The notes beneath the pieces were generated by a model. It did no database searches, had not been told where the DNA came from, and saw only the letters and a program-made list of their open reading frames with translations. A program made the position numbers and the translations under genes. Below, one piece after another: positions 55,595-64,000 of a stretch of DNA of 64,000 nt. The stretch comes from Rossellomorea marisflavi (GTDB lineage: Bacteria; Bacillota; Bacilli; Bacillales; Bacillaceae_B), in contig CP033051.1 in NCBI GenBank assembly GCA_003667865.1, positions 507,501 to 571,500 of the forward strand, in the 5' to 3' direction. Numbering within the stretch: position 1 is the stretch's first letter; the number at the start of each line of letters is the position of its first letter.

Positions 55595-55896
55595 AGTTGC
55601 TTGGAGCGGAAGGTGCTTGACTCCTGCGGTAAATGGCGGGTAAAGTGAGACCCCACAGCGCAGCGATGTCTAGCTCCAGTTCGCAGGGACTAGTGGATTT
55701 CACAAATGAAGAGGAAGGTTCCGTTCCGGTAGGTACGGAACCCAGATAAGTCAACATCGACTCACTCCGTTCGCCGTGTTTCCTTTATCTCGTGCGTTTT
55801 GCTCCAATCCATACGTCCCTAAACGCTCACCTCCGCTTTTCGGTGAGGAGGCTCACTCCCGCCCCGCGGAAAGCAAGCACCTGGAGCGCAAAGCAA
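55595..55896. repeat. GC-rich palindromic repeat, copy 3, interrupted
   Basis: Outer arms GTTGCTTGGAGCGGAAGGTG / GCACCTGGAGCGCAAAGCAAC match copy 2 in reverse orientation. The apical part (about 55665-55840) is replaced by ~170 bases holding TGTCTAGCTCCAG, a GGTTCCGT...TACGGAACC hairpin and CGCTCACCTCCGC. It looks like one repeat inserted in the loop of another. The remaining 55233-55989 is AT-rich without a gene. Confidence 0.8.
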
Positions 55897-55943
55897 CGAA
55901 CCTATCTTAGCAGACGTTGTTGGAGAACTACTTTTGCCAAAAA

Positions 55944-55971
55944 AAGAGGCTAGGAATTAACCTAACCTCTC
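55944..55971 (-). terminator. Terminator of the large subtilase
   Basis: AGAGGTTAGG, TTAATT, CCTAGCCTCT, TTTTTTT on the minus strand. Confidence 0.9.
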
Positions 55972-55989
55972 AAAAGAAACAATCTTCTA

Positions 55990-58900
55990 TTATCGAATAT
56001 AAACCTTAAGTTTATAAGGATCAATCGTAGCATTACCATTGATATCACGAACCTTGATATGGTACGTGCCTTTGGTTAATGGTACATCAACAACCTCTGC
56101 ATCACCAGCCATATAGTGATCCACTTCTTTGATTAGTTTGCCATTTTGATAAATAGCAAGAGTTCCATCTACTTCAATACCTGTTTCTAACTTGAATTTC
56201 ACTGTAGATTTTCTTGGAACTGCGATTTCATACCAGTCTTCATCACCATATGCTACACCAGCATTCAGCTGACCTTCGTTTACATATAGCTTACCAGTAG
56301 ATTTTTTCATTTTAATTGGCTTGCTTGGAACATTATTTTTCACTGTTGATCCCGCATCTTCATCCTTACCGTTCACTGCTTTTAAATTCAGTTTGTAAGG
56401 AGTTAATGTGTATGGCATCATGCCTATTGAAAATCCTTCGATAATAACAAAGTAGTTTTTGTTTTTATCAAGTTTCACAGATCCAATAGCCTCGTTTGGA
56501 TCTGACATCGTTTGAACGATTTGTGCTCTTTCATACTCTTCATCATCTAGAGTCTTATTTTTGTTTTTGTCTTCTACAAATACAACTGCAGCATAGAAAT
56601 CTGAGAATAGCTCAGCAGGTAGTTTATCCTTCAGGGATTTTGAAACTGTACCTTCTTCTAGCTTAACTCCTAAAATTTCACTCTTCTTAGATTCATGATA
56701 GAAAACATCAATATCACTTGGACTCGAGAAGTTTCCTGTGAAGCTCATTCCTGGAAGGGCAACTGGATTCTTATACTCATTATTCGGCTCGAAATCATCT
56801 GAAACTTTACCTGTTAATTGTTCTGCTTTAATTTCATAACCATCAAATGGAATTGTACCGTCATAGTAGTTAGCAGTAACGTTAATAAAGTACGTTTCAT
56901 CTTTTTCAAGCACTGTATAGATGCTAGATGTTACTTCAATATCATAATTATATTGAAGGTTTTCACCAATGTATTCAAGATATTCTGCTGGTTCTTCACC
57001 TTCTGCAGCATCAGGTTGTTTTGAAAGTTTAAGGATATTCACCATCGGACGCTCTTCTGTATCTTCATTGATCGTGAACTTTACAACTCCAGATTCTGAA
57101 GGAGTAAACATAAAGTAATCCTCATCGTCCATACTTTGAACATAACCTGAAATCGTTTCACCAATTGTATATGGTGTAGCAGCTTGTTTTAACGTCTCTA
57201 TTAAGCTATCCTCTTCCATCATATATGGAGGGAATAACTCTTCATGATTTGCAATTTTCGCACGCTGGATTTCTACAGCTGTTTCCTCTTCAGCCATTTC
57301 TTCCGTTACTTCACCTTTTTCCATATCCATTGGTGGACCGTAGTAAGGGAACATATCTTCATCAGCTGGCATTTCTTTCGGCTCAACTGAGAACTCGTAA
57401 GGAGTTAAAGAAGATACCGGGCCAGATGCCTCGGAAAGACTAGGATTCATCATGTAATCAATGGATCCATACATATTACTAGATTCATTGGTTACTTTTA
57501 CATAATACTTCATACCAGGTTCAGTTTGAATTGCAACACTTTCTCCTTCACCTGGGCCATTAGAATTTGCATTCCAGCGAGGATAAGCAAACATGTCCTC
57601 AGGGTATGGGAATTCATCTCCAGCTTCCTCTGCATGTTGTCTAGCATGCTCGAACTCTTTTAACATTTCATATTCGAATTCGTCATATACCTGAATAGTA
57701 GAATCCACTCCAGGCACTCCTGAAATTGCTAGTTTTACCATTTGAGGTTCTTCTGTAGAGAACGTATAGAAATCATCATCTTTCTCTTCTCCAATAAAGT
57801 AGTAAGGAGTTTCTCCTGTACTAAATGGTAGCTCGGAAATTTCAACTGGAGCTTCAAGAGAAGATTCATCCTCTGGAAGTTCATTAACAACATTTACATT
57901 TAAGGCAAATGCTGATTTTTTTGCTTTTGAGTTATCATAGCTTCCATTTGCATCACGGACTTCAATTAAGAGAGTTCCGTCATATTTTGCAGTATATAGA
58001 ATAGCTTCTTCACTGCCTTCTCGTACTTTGTTCACTTCAAATGATTTTACATCGTTAAAATAGTCTTTAAAATGAACATCCATTTTGTAGTCAAATTGAG
58101 CAGAACCACTCAATACCGCTTGCACACTTTGACCTTTTTCAAGATCTACCTTGTAGAAATAAGATTCATTTGGTTGTGTGAACGTACCTGTTACTTTTTC
58201 AGAACCCACCACTTTGGCAGCTTTGAATTTCTCATCCATTGTGAATTCTTTTTTCACGAATTTTGGTAGATTTTTAATGTCATATTTTAGAGCTGCAACT
58301 GGGTCAACCATTCCATTTGCATACTTGACATCAAATCCTTTTTCCCCTAAATCTTGTGCGGTTGCTTCAAGAATGTATTCCACCTGTAATGGAGTTAAGT
58401 CAGGGTGCTTTGATAGAAGCATTGATACAACTCCAGCGACAACAGGTGATGCCATTGAGGTACCACTCATGTTTATAAATGTTGACCCTTTTTCATAGTC
58501 ATACATTGTGCTATAAACATCTTCACCAGGAGCAACTACATCTACAGATGGTCCATATGTAGAGAAATCAGCAAGTTGCTTCTTATCGTTCAACGCTCCA
58601 ACGCTGATAACTCCTTCATATGCAGCTGGATAGTTGATAATATCGTCGCCATCATTACCGGCAGCAGCTACAACGACTACTCCAGCATCGATTGCTTTCT
58701 TTATAGCTTCACCAATAACCGGAGATTTGTACGGCATACCTAAGCTTAGGTTAATAACATCTGCCTTTTTCTCTACCGCCTTAAGGATTCCTTGTGCGAT
58801 TGAGTATTCTGTACCACCCATACGGTTAAATACATCGATAGGAAGAATCTTCACATTTGGATTCATTCCATATCCGCCAACTCCGTTATTCTTTTCTGCA

Positions 58901-59526
58901 GCAATGATTCCTGCTACATGTGTTCCGTGATAATCTGCAGCCCCTTGATTCATAGGATTAACAGCATTATAGCTTGGTAGAAGAGTATCTTTTAAATCAG
59001 GATGCACGGGATCAACACCCATATCCACTACTGCTACTGTAACTTTATGTTTTCCTAGTAGCTTTTGAGCTGCTTCAGTATTCAGCATTTTATGTAAGTA
59101 CTGCTGGTCTGCTTTAGGATCAGCGGTCGTTGCAAAAGGCTGAGCAAATAAAGTCGGAGCAACAAATTCTGTTTTAGAATGATGCTGGAACCTTTGAATC
59201 GTTTTTTGCAAATCCTCTTTTTTGCTTACTTTTACCACTACATAATTTAATTCTGGAATTGTTCGAACAACCGATACCCCTAGCTTTTTAAAATCAGAAT
59301 AGCTGAAGGACTTATTGTACTTTACTGTTAGCATATCTTCACTAAATGCCTTATACTCTTTTGCTTGGTTCATTCGCTCAAAGAACGGGCTTTTTTGTAG
59401 TGAAGAAATACTAAAGTCTTTTTCTGTCGTTTGAGCACTACTTGTCATTGGCTGGAGAAATGAACTACTGATTAACCCAGCAGATAATCCAACGGTTAGA
59501 AGTCGTTTTGATAGATTCTTCTTCAA
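55990..59526 (-). CDS. Large secreted subtilisin-like protease with PPC-type domains
   Basis: 1178 residues starting at TTG with AAGGGGGAG upstream. Signal peptide 1-31 (ends TSSAQ), an inhibitor-like pro-region to about 140, then the S8 domain: Asp168 (VVDMGVD), His200 (DYHGTHVAG), Asn291 (AAAGND), Ser357 (SGTSMASP). All are intact. After about 420 come several pre-peptidase C-terminal-like beta domains (SYFYKVDLEKGQSVQAVLSG; DYFMFTPSESGVVKFTI; DWYEIAVPRKSTVKFKLETG), with an acidic Met/Glu/Pro-rich stretch near 740-770. It has no SLH domain or LPXTG, so it is probably released. It is a single gene. The upstream noncoding gap to 59711 is short and AT-rich. Confidence 0.92.
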   Translation of the reverse strand: MKKNLSKRLLTVGLSAGLISSSFLQPMTSSAQTTEKDFSISSLQKSPFFERMNQAKEYKAFSEDMLTVKYNKSFSYSDFKKLGVSVVRTIPELNYVVVKVSKKEDLQKTIQRFQHHSKTEFVAPTLFAQPFATTADPKADQQYLHKMLNTEAAQKLLGKHKVTVAVVDMGVDPVHPDLKDTLLPSYNAVNPMNQGAADYHGTHVAGIIAAEKNNGVGGYGMNPNVKILPIDVFNRMGGTEYSIAQGILKAVEKKADVINLSLGMPYKSPVIGEAIKKAIDAGVVVVAAAGNDGDDIINYPAAYEGVISVGALNDKKQLADFSTYGPSVDVVAPGEDVYSTMYDYEKGSTFINMSGTSMASPVVAGVVSMLLSKHPDLTPLQVEYILEATAQDLGEKGFDVKYANGMVDPVAALKYDIKNLPKFVKKEFTMDEKFKAAKVVGSEKVTGTFTQPNESYFYKVDLEKGQSVQAVLSGSAQFDYKMDVHFKDYFNDVKSFEVNKVREGSEEAILYTAKYDGTLLIEVRDANGSYDNSKAKKSAFALNVNVVNELPEDESSLEAPVEISELPFSTGETPYYFIGEEKDDDFYTFSTEEPQMVKLAISGVPGVDSTIQVYDEFEYEMLKEFEHARQHAEEAGDEFPYPEDMFAYPRWNANSNGPGEGESVAIQTEPGMKYYVKVTNESSNMYGSIDYMMNPSLSEASGPVSSLTPYEFSVEPKEMPADEDMFPYYGPPMDMEKGEVTEEMAEEETAVEIQRAKIANHEELFPPYMMEEDSLIETLKQAATPYTIGETISGYVQSMDDEDYFMFTPSESGVVKFTINEDTEERPMVNILKLSKQPDAAEGEEPAEYLEYIGENLQYNYDIEVTSSIYTVLEKDETYFINVTANYYDGTIPFDGYEIKAEQLTGKVSDDFEPNNEYKNPVALPGMSFTGNFSSPSDIDVFYHESKKSEILGVKLEEGTVSKSLKDKLPAELFSDFYAAVVFVEDKNKNKTLDDEEYERAQIVQTMSDPNEAIGSVKLDKNKNYFVIIEGFSIGMMPYTLTPYKLNLKAVNGKDEDAGSTVKNNVPSKPIKMKKSTGKLYVNEGQLNAGVAYGDEDWYEIAVPRKSTVKFKLETGIEVDGTLAIYQNGKLIKEVDHYMAGDAEVVDVPLTKGTYHIKVRDINGNATIDPYKLKVYIR

Positions 59527-59710
59527 TTTGCTCCCCCTTAATTACTAATTGGTATTTTTTTCTTCTCTGACTATTGTAAGTACACAATGGAAAAAATTGC
59601 AACCGATTATCAGAAAAAATTTTCGATTTATTTAGACAAATCAAATATAACTTGCTAGTTTACGCTTGTTTTTATAGAGTTTAAGTAACAAAAAAATTAT
59701 GAGGTTAGAC

Positions 59711-61270
59711 ATGAAAAAAATACTATTTTTAAGTTTTGGAATGATTGTAGTTATATTTGGTTTCCTATTTGCAAAAGGAAACACCCAAACCTTCTCACTT
59801 CCAAATCAATACGTACTCGAAACAAAAAGTTCATTCTTTACGAAATTGGAACAGATTCAAGAGGAGTCTTTTTCCGTGGAAAGTATGAAGGAGACTAGCA
59901 CAACCTTTCTACTGTCTGCGTTAGGGAAGAAAAAGGGATACCTAACCATAACAAAGAGAGAGCTCGGAAATGATGACCAGTTCTTCTTTTATCGGATGAG
60001 AGCCATTGATGGTCAAAAGGTTGATGTAAGTTTCAGGATTTCTTTAGAAGAAAATACTCAAATTGATTTTTCCAGTTGGGAGCAAACGGGTGAAACATCC
60101 GATCATCATGCTAATTTTGGTGTTGACCCAACAACGAATCCTATTGGACATTATTCTTTAGACAACGGGCAAACGTTAGAGCTCGTTCAAGGAAAAACCT
60201 TTTACTTTCAAGAACTTGAGAAAAAGTATGAAAAAGATGAGAGCAGTTATCTAAGAGAGCTAGAAAAAGAAGAAGCGACTACTTCTGTAACTGAAAATGG
60301 ATTACTAGAAATTAATCTATCAGCAGAAGCCAATACTGTTGTTGAAAGCTGGACGTATCTTTCTACCGAAGAACCATTTGAGAATAAGGAGCAAGAACAG
60401 GACTGGATTCAATACTCAACCGAAAATCCAACACAGGTGAACAACTGGTTAACTGGGGACGGACCTTACAATAAGCTTCCATGGTCAATTGAGCCTTATA
60501 CAAAAATGGGGTATGGGCGAAATTTGGGAGACATGCAGGATGACATAGCGTTCCAAAAGTTCCAGGAAACAGGAGAGAGATATTTTCAATCACTCACGTT
60601 GAATTCCTATTTTGATTTGGTGAAGTATCGAGAAGAGAAACAAGATCTTCTTTGGCCAACAGAGTACACTAGTACATGGTTAAAGAAAGCTTATGGTACA
60701 AGAGCACCTTATTACGATACTCGCCATAACGAGTATATTGCATTGTTTTTAGCAAATATCTCTAAAGAGTTTGGCTTTGTTCCGAGGAAAGGGAATCCGA
60801 TTATTCATTATGCTGATTTTCTTTTAGAGCAAATGAAAGCTGAAAAAGTGATTAAGACAAAAAATGGACAGCTTGTTGTAGATTATTTCGATCGAACCGG
60901 AGTATCATCCAATACCCATGCTTCGCTTAACCACGAGCTTGGCGGACTGAAAATCTTATTAAAGGCGTATGAGTTAGAGAAGGAAGAGAGGTATCTAGAC
61001 GGAGTTCTACAAATCATGAATGGCATCGAGGACTTAGGTTCCGGATGGATTCGTGATACCGGTGATTTATGGTATCAGGTAAACGAAGACCTTAGCTTTT
61101 CTGGAAATGACTACGAGCAATTAACATTAATAGATTTACTGGAGTCAAGAGTGTTACTTCGTGAGGTTGGCATTGAGTCAACCACAATTGACCAATTCAT
61201 TACTTCAAAGCTTCAGTACTTGCGTGATGAAGGAAAAACGCTGCATCCAAAGGTTCAAGAATTATTATAA
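59711..61270 (+). CDS. Secreted/anchored protein of unknown family, possible glycan-active toroid
   Basis: 519 residues. One N-terminal hydrophobic segment (KKILFLSFGMIVVIFGFLF) acts as signal or anchor. Residues to about 230 are beta-rich, and the C-terminal 250 are alpha-helical with Trp/Tyr/Asn-rich motifs: WSIEPYTKMGYGRNLGD, TRAPYYDTRHNEYIALFLAN, THASLNHELGGLKILLKAYE, GSGWIRDTGDLWYQVNEDLSF. That alternation of helices is reminiscent of alpha/alpha-toroid glycan enzymes such as C5-epimerase-like proteins, but I cannot assign it. ATG 59711 follows a GAGG site; the frame opens at 59699. It carries the repeat word at 60455. Single gene with a terminator. Confidence 0.75.
   Translation: MKKILFLSFGMIVVIFGFLFAKGNTQTFSLPNQYVLETKSSFFTKLEQIQEESFSVESMKETSTTFLLSALGKKKGYLTITKRELGNDDQFFFYRMRAIDGQKVDVSFRISLEENTQIDFSSWEQTGETSDHHANFGVDPTTNPIGHYSLDNGQTLELVQGKTFYFQELEKKYEKDESSYLRELEKEEATTSVTENGLLEINLSAEANTVVESWTYLSTEEPFENKEQEQDWIQYSTENPTQVNNWLTGDGPYNKLPWSIEPYTKMGYGRNLGDMQDDIAFQKFQETGERYFQSLTLNSYFDLVKYREEKQDLLWPTEYTSTWLKKAYGTRAPYYDTRHNEYIALFLANISKEFGFVPRKGNPIIHYADFLLEQMKAEKVIKTKNGQLVVDYFDRTGVSSNTHASLNHELGGLKILLKAYELEKEERYLDGVLQIMNGIEDLGSGWIRDTGDLWYQVNEDLSFSGNDYEQLTLIDLLESRVLLREVGIESTTIDQFITSKLQYLRDEGKTLHPKVQELL
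60455..60468 (+). repeat. GGGACGGACCTT word inside the 59711 gene
   Basis: GGGGACGGACCTTA encodes TGDGPY in frame, at a linker between the beta-rich and helical parts. Confidence 0.8.
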
Positions 61271-61280
61271 TGAATGCATA

Positions 61281-61317
61281 ACCCGATAACACTCAACATG
61301 TTATCGGGTTTTCTTTT
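61281..61317 (+). terminator. Rho-independent terminator
   Basis: CCCGATAAC, ACTCAACAT, GTTATCGGG, TTTTCTTTT. Confidence 0.9.
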
Positions 61318-61403
61318 AAAAATTTCAAAAAAACTGAAACCTTTGAACACTTTATCCGTCTAATAGTATGTAAGGAAAATAATCTAACTTCTTCTCACAA
61401 AAG

Positions 61404-61432
61404 AAAAACAGCCATATGACGATATGACTGTT
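61404..61432 (-). terminator. Terminator of the NlpC/P60-SLH gene
   Basis: AACAGTCATAT, CGTC, ATATGGCTGTT followed by TTTCTTTTG on the minus strand. Confidence 0.85.
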
Positions 61433-61447
61433 ACAATGTTTTATCAA

Positions 61448-62437
61448 TTATTTAGTTGGGTATGTGTTATATATAGCAGCAGAGAAATCTGCTCTAGTCG
61501 CATTATCGCTTGAACGATACGAGTCTGTTTTAAACACTTTTGTTTTGTCTGTTTTATAAATAGCTGCGATTGCTTCTGCAGCCCAATGCTCAGGAGCTAC
61601 ATCCTTGTATACTTTTTCAAGGCTAGCAGATTTCACAAGCTTATCTGTACCAAATGCACGTTGTAAAATAACAGCCATTTGAAGTCTAGTTAAGTAATCA
61701 TTTGAGCGGAATGTTCCATCAGGGAAGCCAGTGATAATCCCCGCTTCTTGCATTGCCGCAATGTCTTTATAGAAAGAAGAATTTGCATTTAAGTCTTTAA
61801 ATGTTACTTTTTTCGATGCGTTTAGTTTTAAAACACGGTTAATGATCGCTGCTGCTTGTCCTCTTGTTACAGCATTCTCTGGTTTAAATGTTTTATCATC
61901 AAAACCGTTAATAATCTTTTGACCAGTTAATTCCATAATGGCATTGTATGCTAAGTGAGAGTTTGCTAGATCTTTAAATTCTACTTTTTGTGTAACAGAA
62001 TCTAGTCTTTTTCCGCCTGCAAATTTAGGGCCCCAGTATGGGTTGTCCATTGATGCAATGGCAACACCTTGGTTTTTGGCGCTAATAAACTTATTATCAC
62101 CAATATAGATTCCTACATGTGAAATACCCGCTTTGTAGGTACCCGCAAAGAACACTAAATCTCCAGGTAGAAGGCCTTCTTTTGCAACTTTAGTTCCTAG
62201 TTCGTATTGTTCTGCAGATGTTCTAGGAAGTGTAATATCATGTTGACCAAATACATAAGAAGTAAAACCTGAACAATCAAACCCCGAAGGAGTCCTTCCT
62301 CCAAATGCATATGGAGTTCCCTCTTGTTTTTTTGCTAACTCTACGATTTCATTTCCAGTCGCAGCAAATGTTGAGATTGCTGGAAATAGATAGAGTAATA
62401 GAGTTAGAGCTAAAGTTACTTTTAAAAACCTTTTCAT
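61448..62437 (-). CDS. SLH-anchored NlpC/P60 endopeptidase
   Basis: 329 residues. Signal peptide 1-25 (ends STFA), then an NlpC/P60 domain to about 150: catalytic Cys in SGFDCSGFTSYVFG, LLPGDLVFF, catalytic His in GISHVGIYIGDNKFI, and the third polar residue in the following loop. Three SLH domains fill the rest (FKDLANSHLAYNAIMEL, FKDLNANSSFYKDIAAM, YKDVAPEHWAAEAIAAI). It cuts peptide stems (D-Glu-dibasic acid bond) of peptidoglycan and is held on SCWP. GAGGTGACATGGA precedes the ATG. Compact and complete; the smallest SLH enzyme in the window. Confidence 0.94.
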   Translation of the reverse strand: MKRFLKVTLALTLLLYLFPAISTFAATGNEIVELAKKQEGTPYAFGGRTPSGFDCSGFTSYVFGQHDITLPRTSAEQYELGTKVAKEGLLPGDLVFFAGTYKAGISHVGIYIGDNKFISAKNQGVAIASMDNPYWGPKFAGGKRLDSVTQKVEFKDLANSHLAYNAIMELTGQKIINGFDDKTFKPENAVTRGQAAAIINRVLKLNASKKVTFKDLNANSSFYKDIAAMQEAGIITGFPDGTFRSNDYLTRLQMAVILQRAFGTDKLVKSASLEKVYKDVAPEHWAAEAIAAIYKTDKTKVFKTDSYRSSDNATRADFSAAIYNTYPTK

Positions 62438-62641
62438 TCCATGTCACCTCAAAAGAATTGTCTGAAAACTCTAGAATATAACTACATTCTAGCAAAAAAT
62501 TACGACATTTTATTTTACGTTTATGTTACAGAAGTATTACATCGACATATTCCGTCTAATTTTGGGTATATGTTTAGACAATCCGATACAATAACCTACG
62601 TTTATTCATCGACTTTTCTATGCTTTTTTCGCTTGTTCAAT

Positions 62642-62680
62642 AAGTAGGGCTGATCCTTTCTTAGGATCAGCTTTCTACTT
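62642..62680 (-). terminator. Hairpin at the 3' end of the partial SLH subtilase
   Basis: AAGTAG..GCTGATCCT...AGGATCAGC..CTACTT: a long stem that begins at the stop codon; the T run is weak. Confidence 0.65.
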
Positions 62681-64000
62681 ATCTAGTAATAAAGTTCGGA
62701 TTTTCTGCCCTTGCCAAAAATACTGAGAACATCGAACGTGTCATATATTCATATGGCTGAAAGCTTTTATCCGGGTAACCTTGAGTAATTTGTGCTTCTG
62801 CCAGCTTATATATCGCTTGATAGCCTGTCACATTTTCATTTATATCTGTGAAGCTTTGTGTACTTGTCAGCTTTAATTTGTATGCATTTGCTAGTAGAAT
62901 CGCCATTTCAGCTCGAGTTACAGGTTGGTTTGGACGAAATGTTTTATCTGGGAAGCCCTGTAGGATTTTTCTGTCAAAAGCTGATTGGATATAACCAGAT
63001 GCGAAATACTGATTGCCTACATCATGAAAGACTGTTTTTCTTGTTGTACCATCAAAGCCTAATGCTCTTCCGATAAGCGCAACAGCCTCTCCTCTTGTAA
63101 TATTTGTTGATGGCTTCAGTAACGTTCCATTATTTGTCCCACTTAGAATATTTCTTTCATATAAAAAGACCATATGAGGAGCATACCAATCTTGAGCTGA
63201 TAGATCTTTAAAGTAAGGGCCAGCTACGGTTACTGGCAGCTTCACTTCTTTAGGATCTGTTGAGCCATTAAAGATAAAATGGTATTCATAGGTACCTTTT
63301 GGCATATAGTCAATAAATTGATAATCAACTAGATTCTTCTTAATTTGTTTTCCATTTATCGCAATATCTACAGATTTTGTGGTGGAATCTGTTTCAAATT
63401 GGAAGTGTATTTTTCCATTTTTATTTTCTTTTACATATGCATAAGGAAGAAGGTTTGCTGACAGCTTGTCTGGATACTGTACTAATCCATACCCATATAA
63501 AGGGTCTTTTCCGACAGCACCTAAATCTTTGGCAGAATCTGTCAGGATTTTACGAATCACTTCATTTTGCTGATAGGGAAGTTGTTCTTTTAATAAAGCT
63601 AACATTCCCGTTATGTATGGTGCTGCCATTGATGTCCCCGAGAGGTTCATATATCCATCCTGTTGACCGTCTCTAGTGTCGATGGACATAGGAAATGCAC
63701 TACGAACATATTGCCCCACTGCTACAATTTCCACTTCAGGTCCCGTAGATGATTCTTTCATTCTTCTTAATGATTCATCTACCCCACCCACTGCAATCAC
63801 TTCAGGATACTTTGCTGGGTACATTACTGTATTCACAAATGTATCTGACGTTCCGGTGTTTCCTGCTGCGGCTACGAGAATGATCCCGCTATTGTAAGCC
63901 TTTTGAATACTTAATCGTAATGCGCGATCATCGGATTCTGTTGTAAAGCTCATATTTAATATATCCATATCATTGGTTATAGCCCATTCAATTCCTGCAA
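62679..64000 (-). CDS. SLH-anchored subtilase, partial (5' end outside the window)
   Basis: The frame runs on past the right edge. Before the internal ATG at 63968 it still reads AGIEWAITNDMDILNMS, the same as the subtilase at 13972, so that ATG is not the start. Present: oxyanion Asn in VAAAGNTGTS, catalytic Ser in LSGTSMAAPYITG. The catalytic Asp and His lie outside. After the protease come a beta domain with PLP/KSVDIAINGKQI and three SLH domains (FKDLSAQDWYAPHMVFLYE, FHDVGNQYFASGYIQSA, FTDINENVTGYQAIYKL). Architectural paralog of 13972 without the Big_2 domain. It is next to the NlpC/P60-SLH gene and transcribed in the same direction, with 240 bases between. Confidence 0.9.
   Translation of the reverse strand, partial: AGIEWAITNDMDILNMSFTTESDDRALRLSIQKAYNSGIILVAAAGNTGTSDTFVNTVMYPAKYPEVIAVGGVDESLRRMKESSTGPEVEIVAVGQYVRSAFPMSIDTRDGQQDGYMNLSGTSMAAPYITGMLALLKEQLPYQQNEVIRKILTDSAKDLGAVGKDPLYGYGLVQYPDKLSANLLPYAYVKENKNGKIHFQFETDSTTKSVDIAINGKQIKKNLVDYQFIDYMPKGTYEYHFIFNGSTDPKEVKLPVTVAGPYFKDLSAQDWYAPHMVFLYERNILSGTNNGTLLKPSTNITRGEAVALIGRALGFDGTTRKTVFHDVGNQYFASGYIQSAFDRKILQGFPDKTFRPNQPVTRAEMAILLANAYKLKLTSTQSFTDINENVTGYQAIYKLAEAQITQGYPDKSFQPYEYMTRSMFSVFLARAENPNFITR

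Noticed and set aside
55668..55840. tRNA or structured RNA gene in the loop of the third GC-rich repeat
   Set aside because: There are short hairpins but no cloverleaf, no CCA end and no conserved T-arm spacing.
1..64000. CRISPR array, prophage or integrative element
   Set aside because: The regular repeats found have 21-base or ~225-base periods with no cas genes; no integrase, phage structural or conjugation genes were seen. The only transposase is the IS91-like one.

Overview
The window looks like the chromosome of a low-GC, spore-former-type Bacillaceae (Bacillus sensu lato). Reasons: AT-rich sequence with strong AAGGAGG-type ribosome binding sites, frequent TTG starts, a TnrA regulator with its divergent small operon, a KinB-type kinase, a YkuE-type Tat-exported phosphoesterase, TrhO, and a canonical SLH/CsaB S-layer system. 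The species cannot be fixed from the sequence. No rRNA, tRNA, CRISPR array or prophage was seen.

Layout. 1-1295: PadR / HAAS-DUF1700 / DUF4097 operon (cut at the left edge). 1801-3012: MFS transporter. 3392-5545: SLH-anchored 5'-nucleotidase. 5990-12723: Tat-type metallophosphoesterase, a membrane-anchored protein, and a giant LysM / Ig-like / GH18 protein. 13132-13880: AbrB-type antitoxin plus PIN toxin. 13972-16260: SLH-anchored subtilase. 16785-23228: trhO, KinB-like kinase, tnrA with a divergent small operon, a 1.4-kb tandem repeat array, an Sda-like small ORF and an HD-GYP protein. 23420-25631: lipoprotein and polysaccharide deacetylase. 25794-36118: SLH nucleotidase, a 1436-residue double nuclease and a second SLH nucleotidase, with a decayed duplicate upstream. 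36889-39834: soluble chemoreceptor and an IS91-like element. 39942-51725: the S-layer protein and two divergent clusters that look like its secondary cell wall polysaccharide (SCWP) machinery (Wzy-like, two GT4 enzymes, TagA/WecG, WecC; CsaB, MurJ-like flippase). 51779-64000: SLH glucosaminidase, large subtilase, an unrecognised secreted protein, NlpC/P60-SLH and a partial subtilase-SLH.

How the parts fit. Eight proteins carry S-layer homology domains, and the same window encodes CsaB, the pyruvyl transferase that makes the SCWP ligand for SLH domains, plus ManNAc/ManNAcA-type sugar enzymes. The window is therefore a cell-surface island: scaffold, anchor synthesis and anchored enzymes. One sub-theme is extracellular nucleic acid breakdown, with a double nuclease flanked by SLH nucleotidases and a third SLH nucleotidase elsewhere. 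A second is wall remodelling: LysM-GH18, glucosaminidase, NlpC/P60 and a NodB deacetylase.

The most unusual signal is a dispersed 12-14 base word, AGGGACGGACCTT. It occurs as inverted pairs forming hairpins between genes and as single copies inside coding regions. In the LysM protein it sits at an apparent exact 12-base in-frame insertion relative to seven sister repeats. The pattern resembles DNA-uptake sequences or a mini-mobile word, which to my knowledge is not described in Bacillaceae. Other notable items are a 7-unit array of ~225-bp repeats, a duplicated 21-bp-period array, a GC-rich palindromic repeat in three copies (one interrupted), and two TnrA boxes each centred near -50 of divergent promoters.
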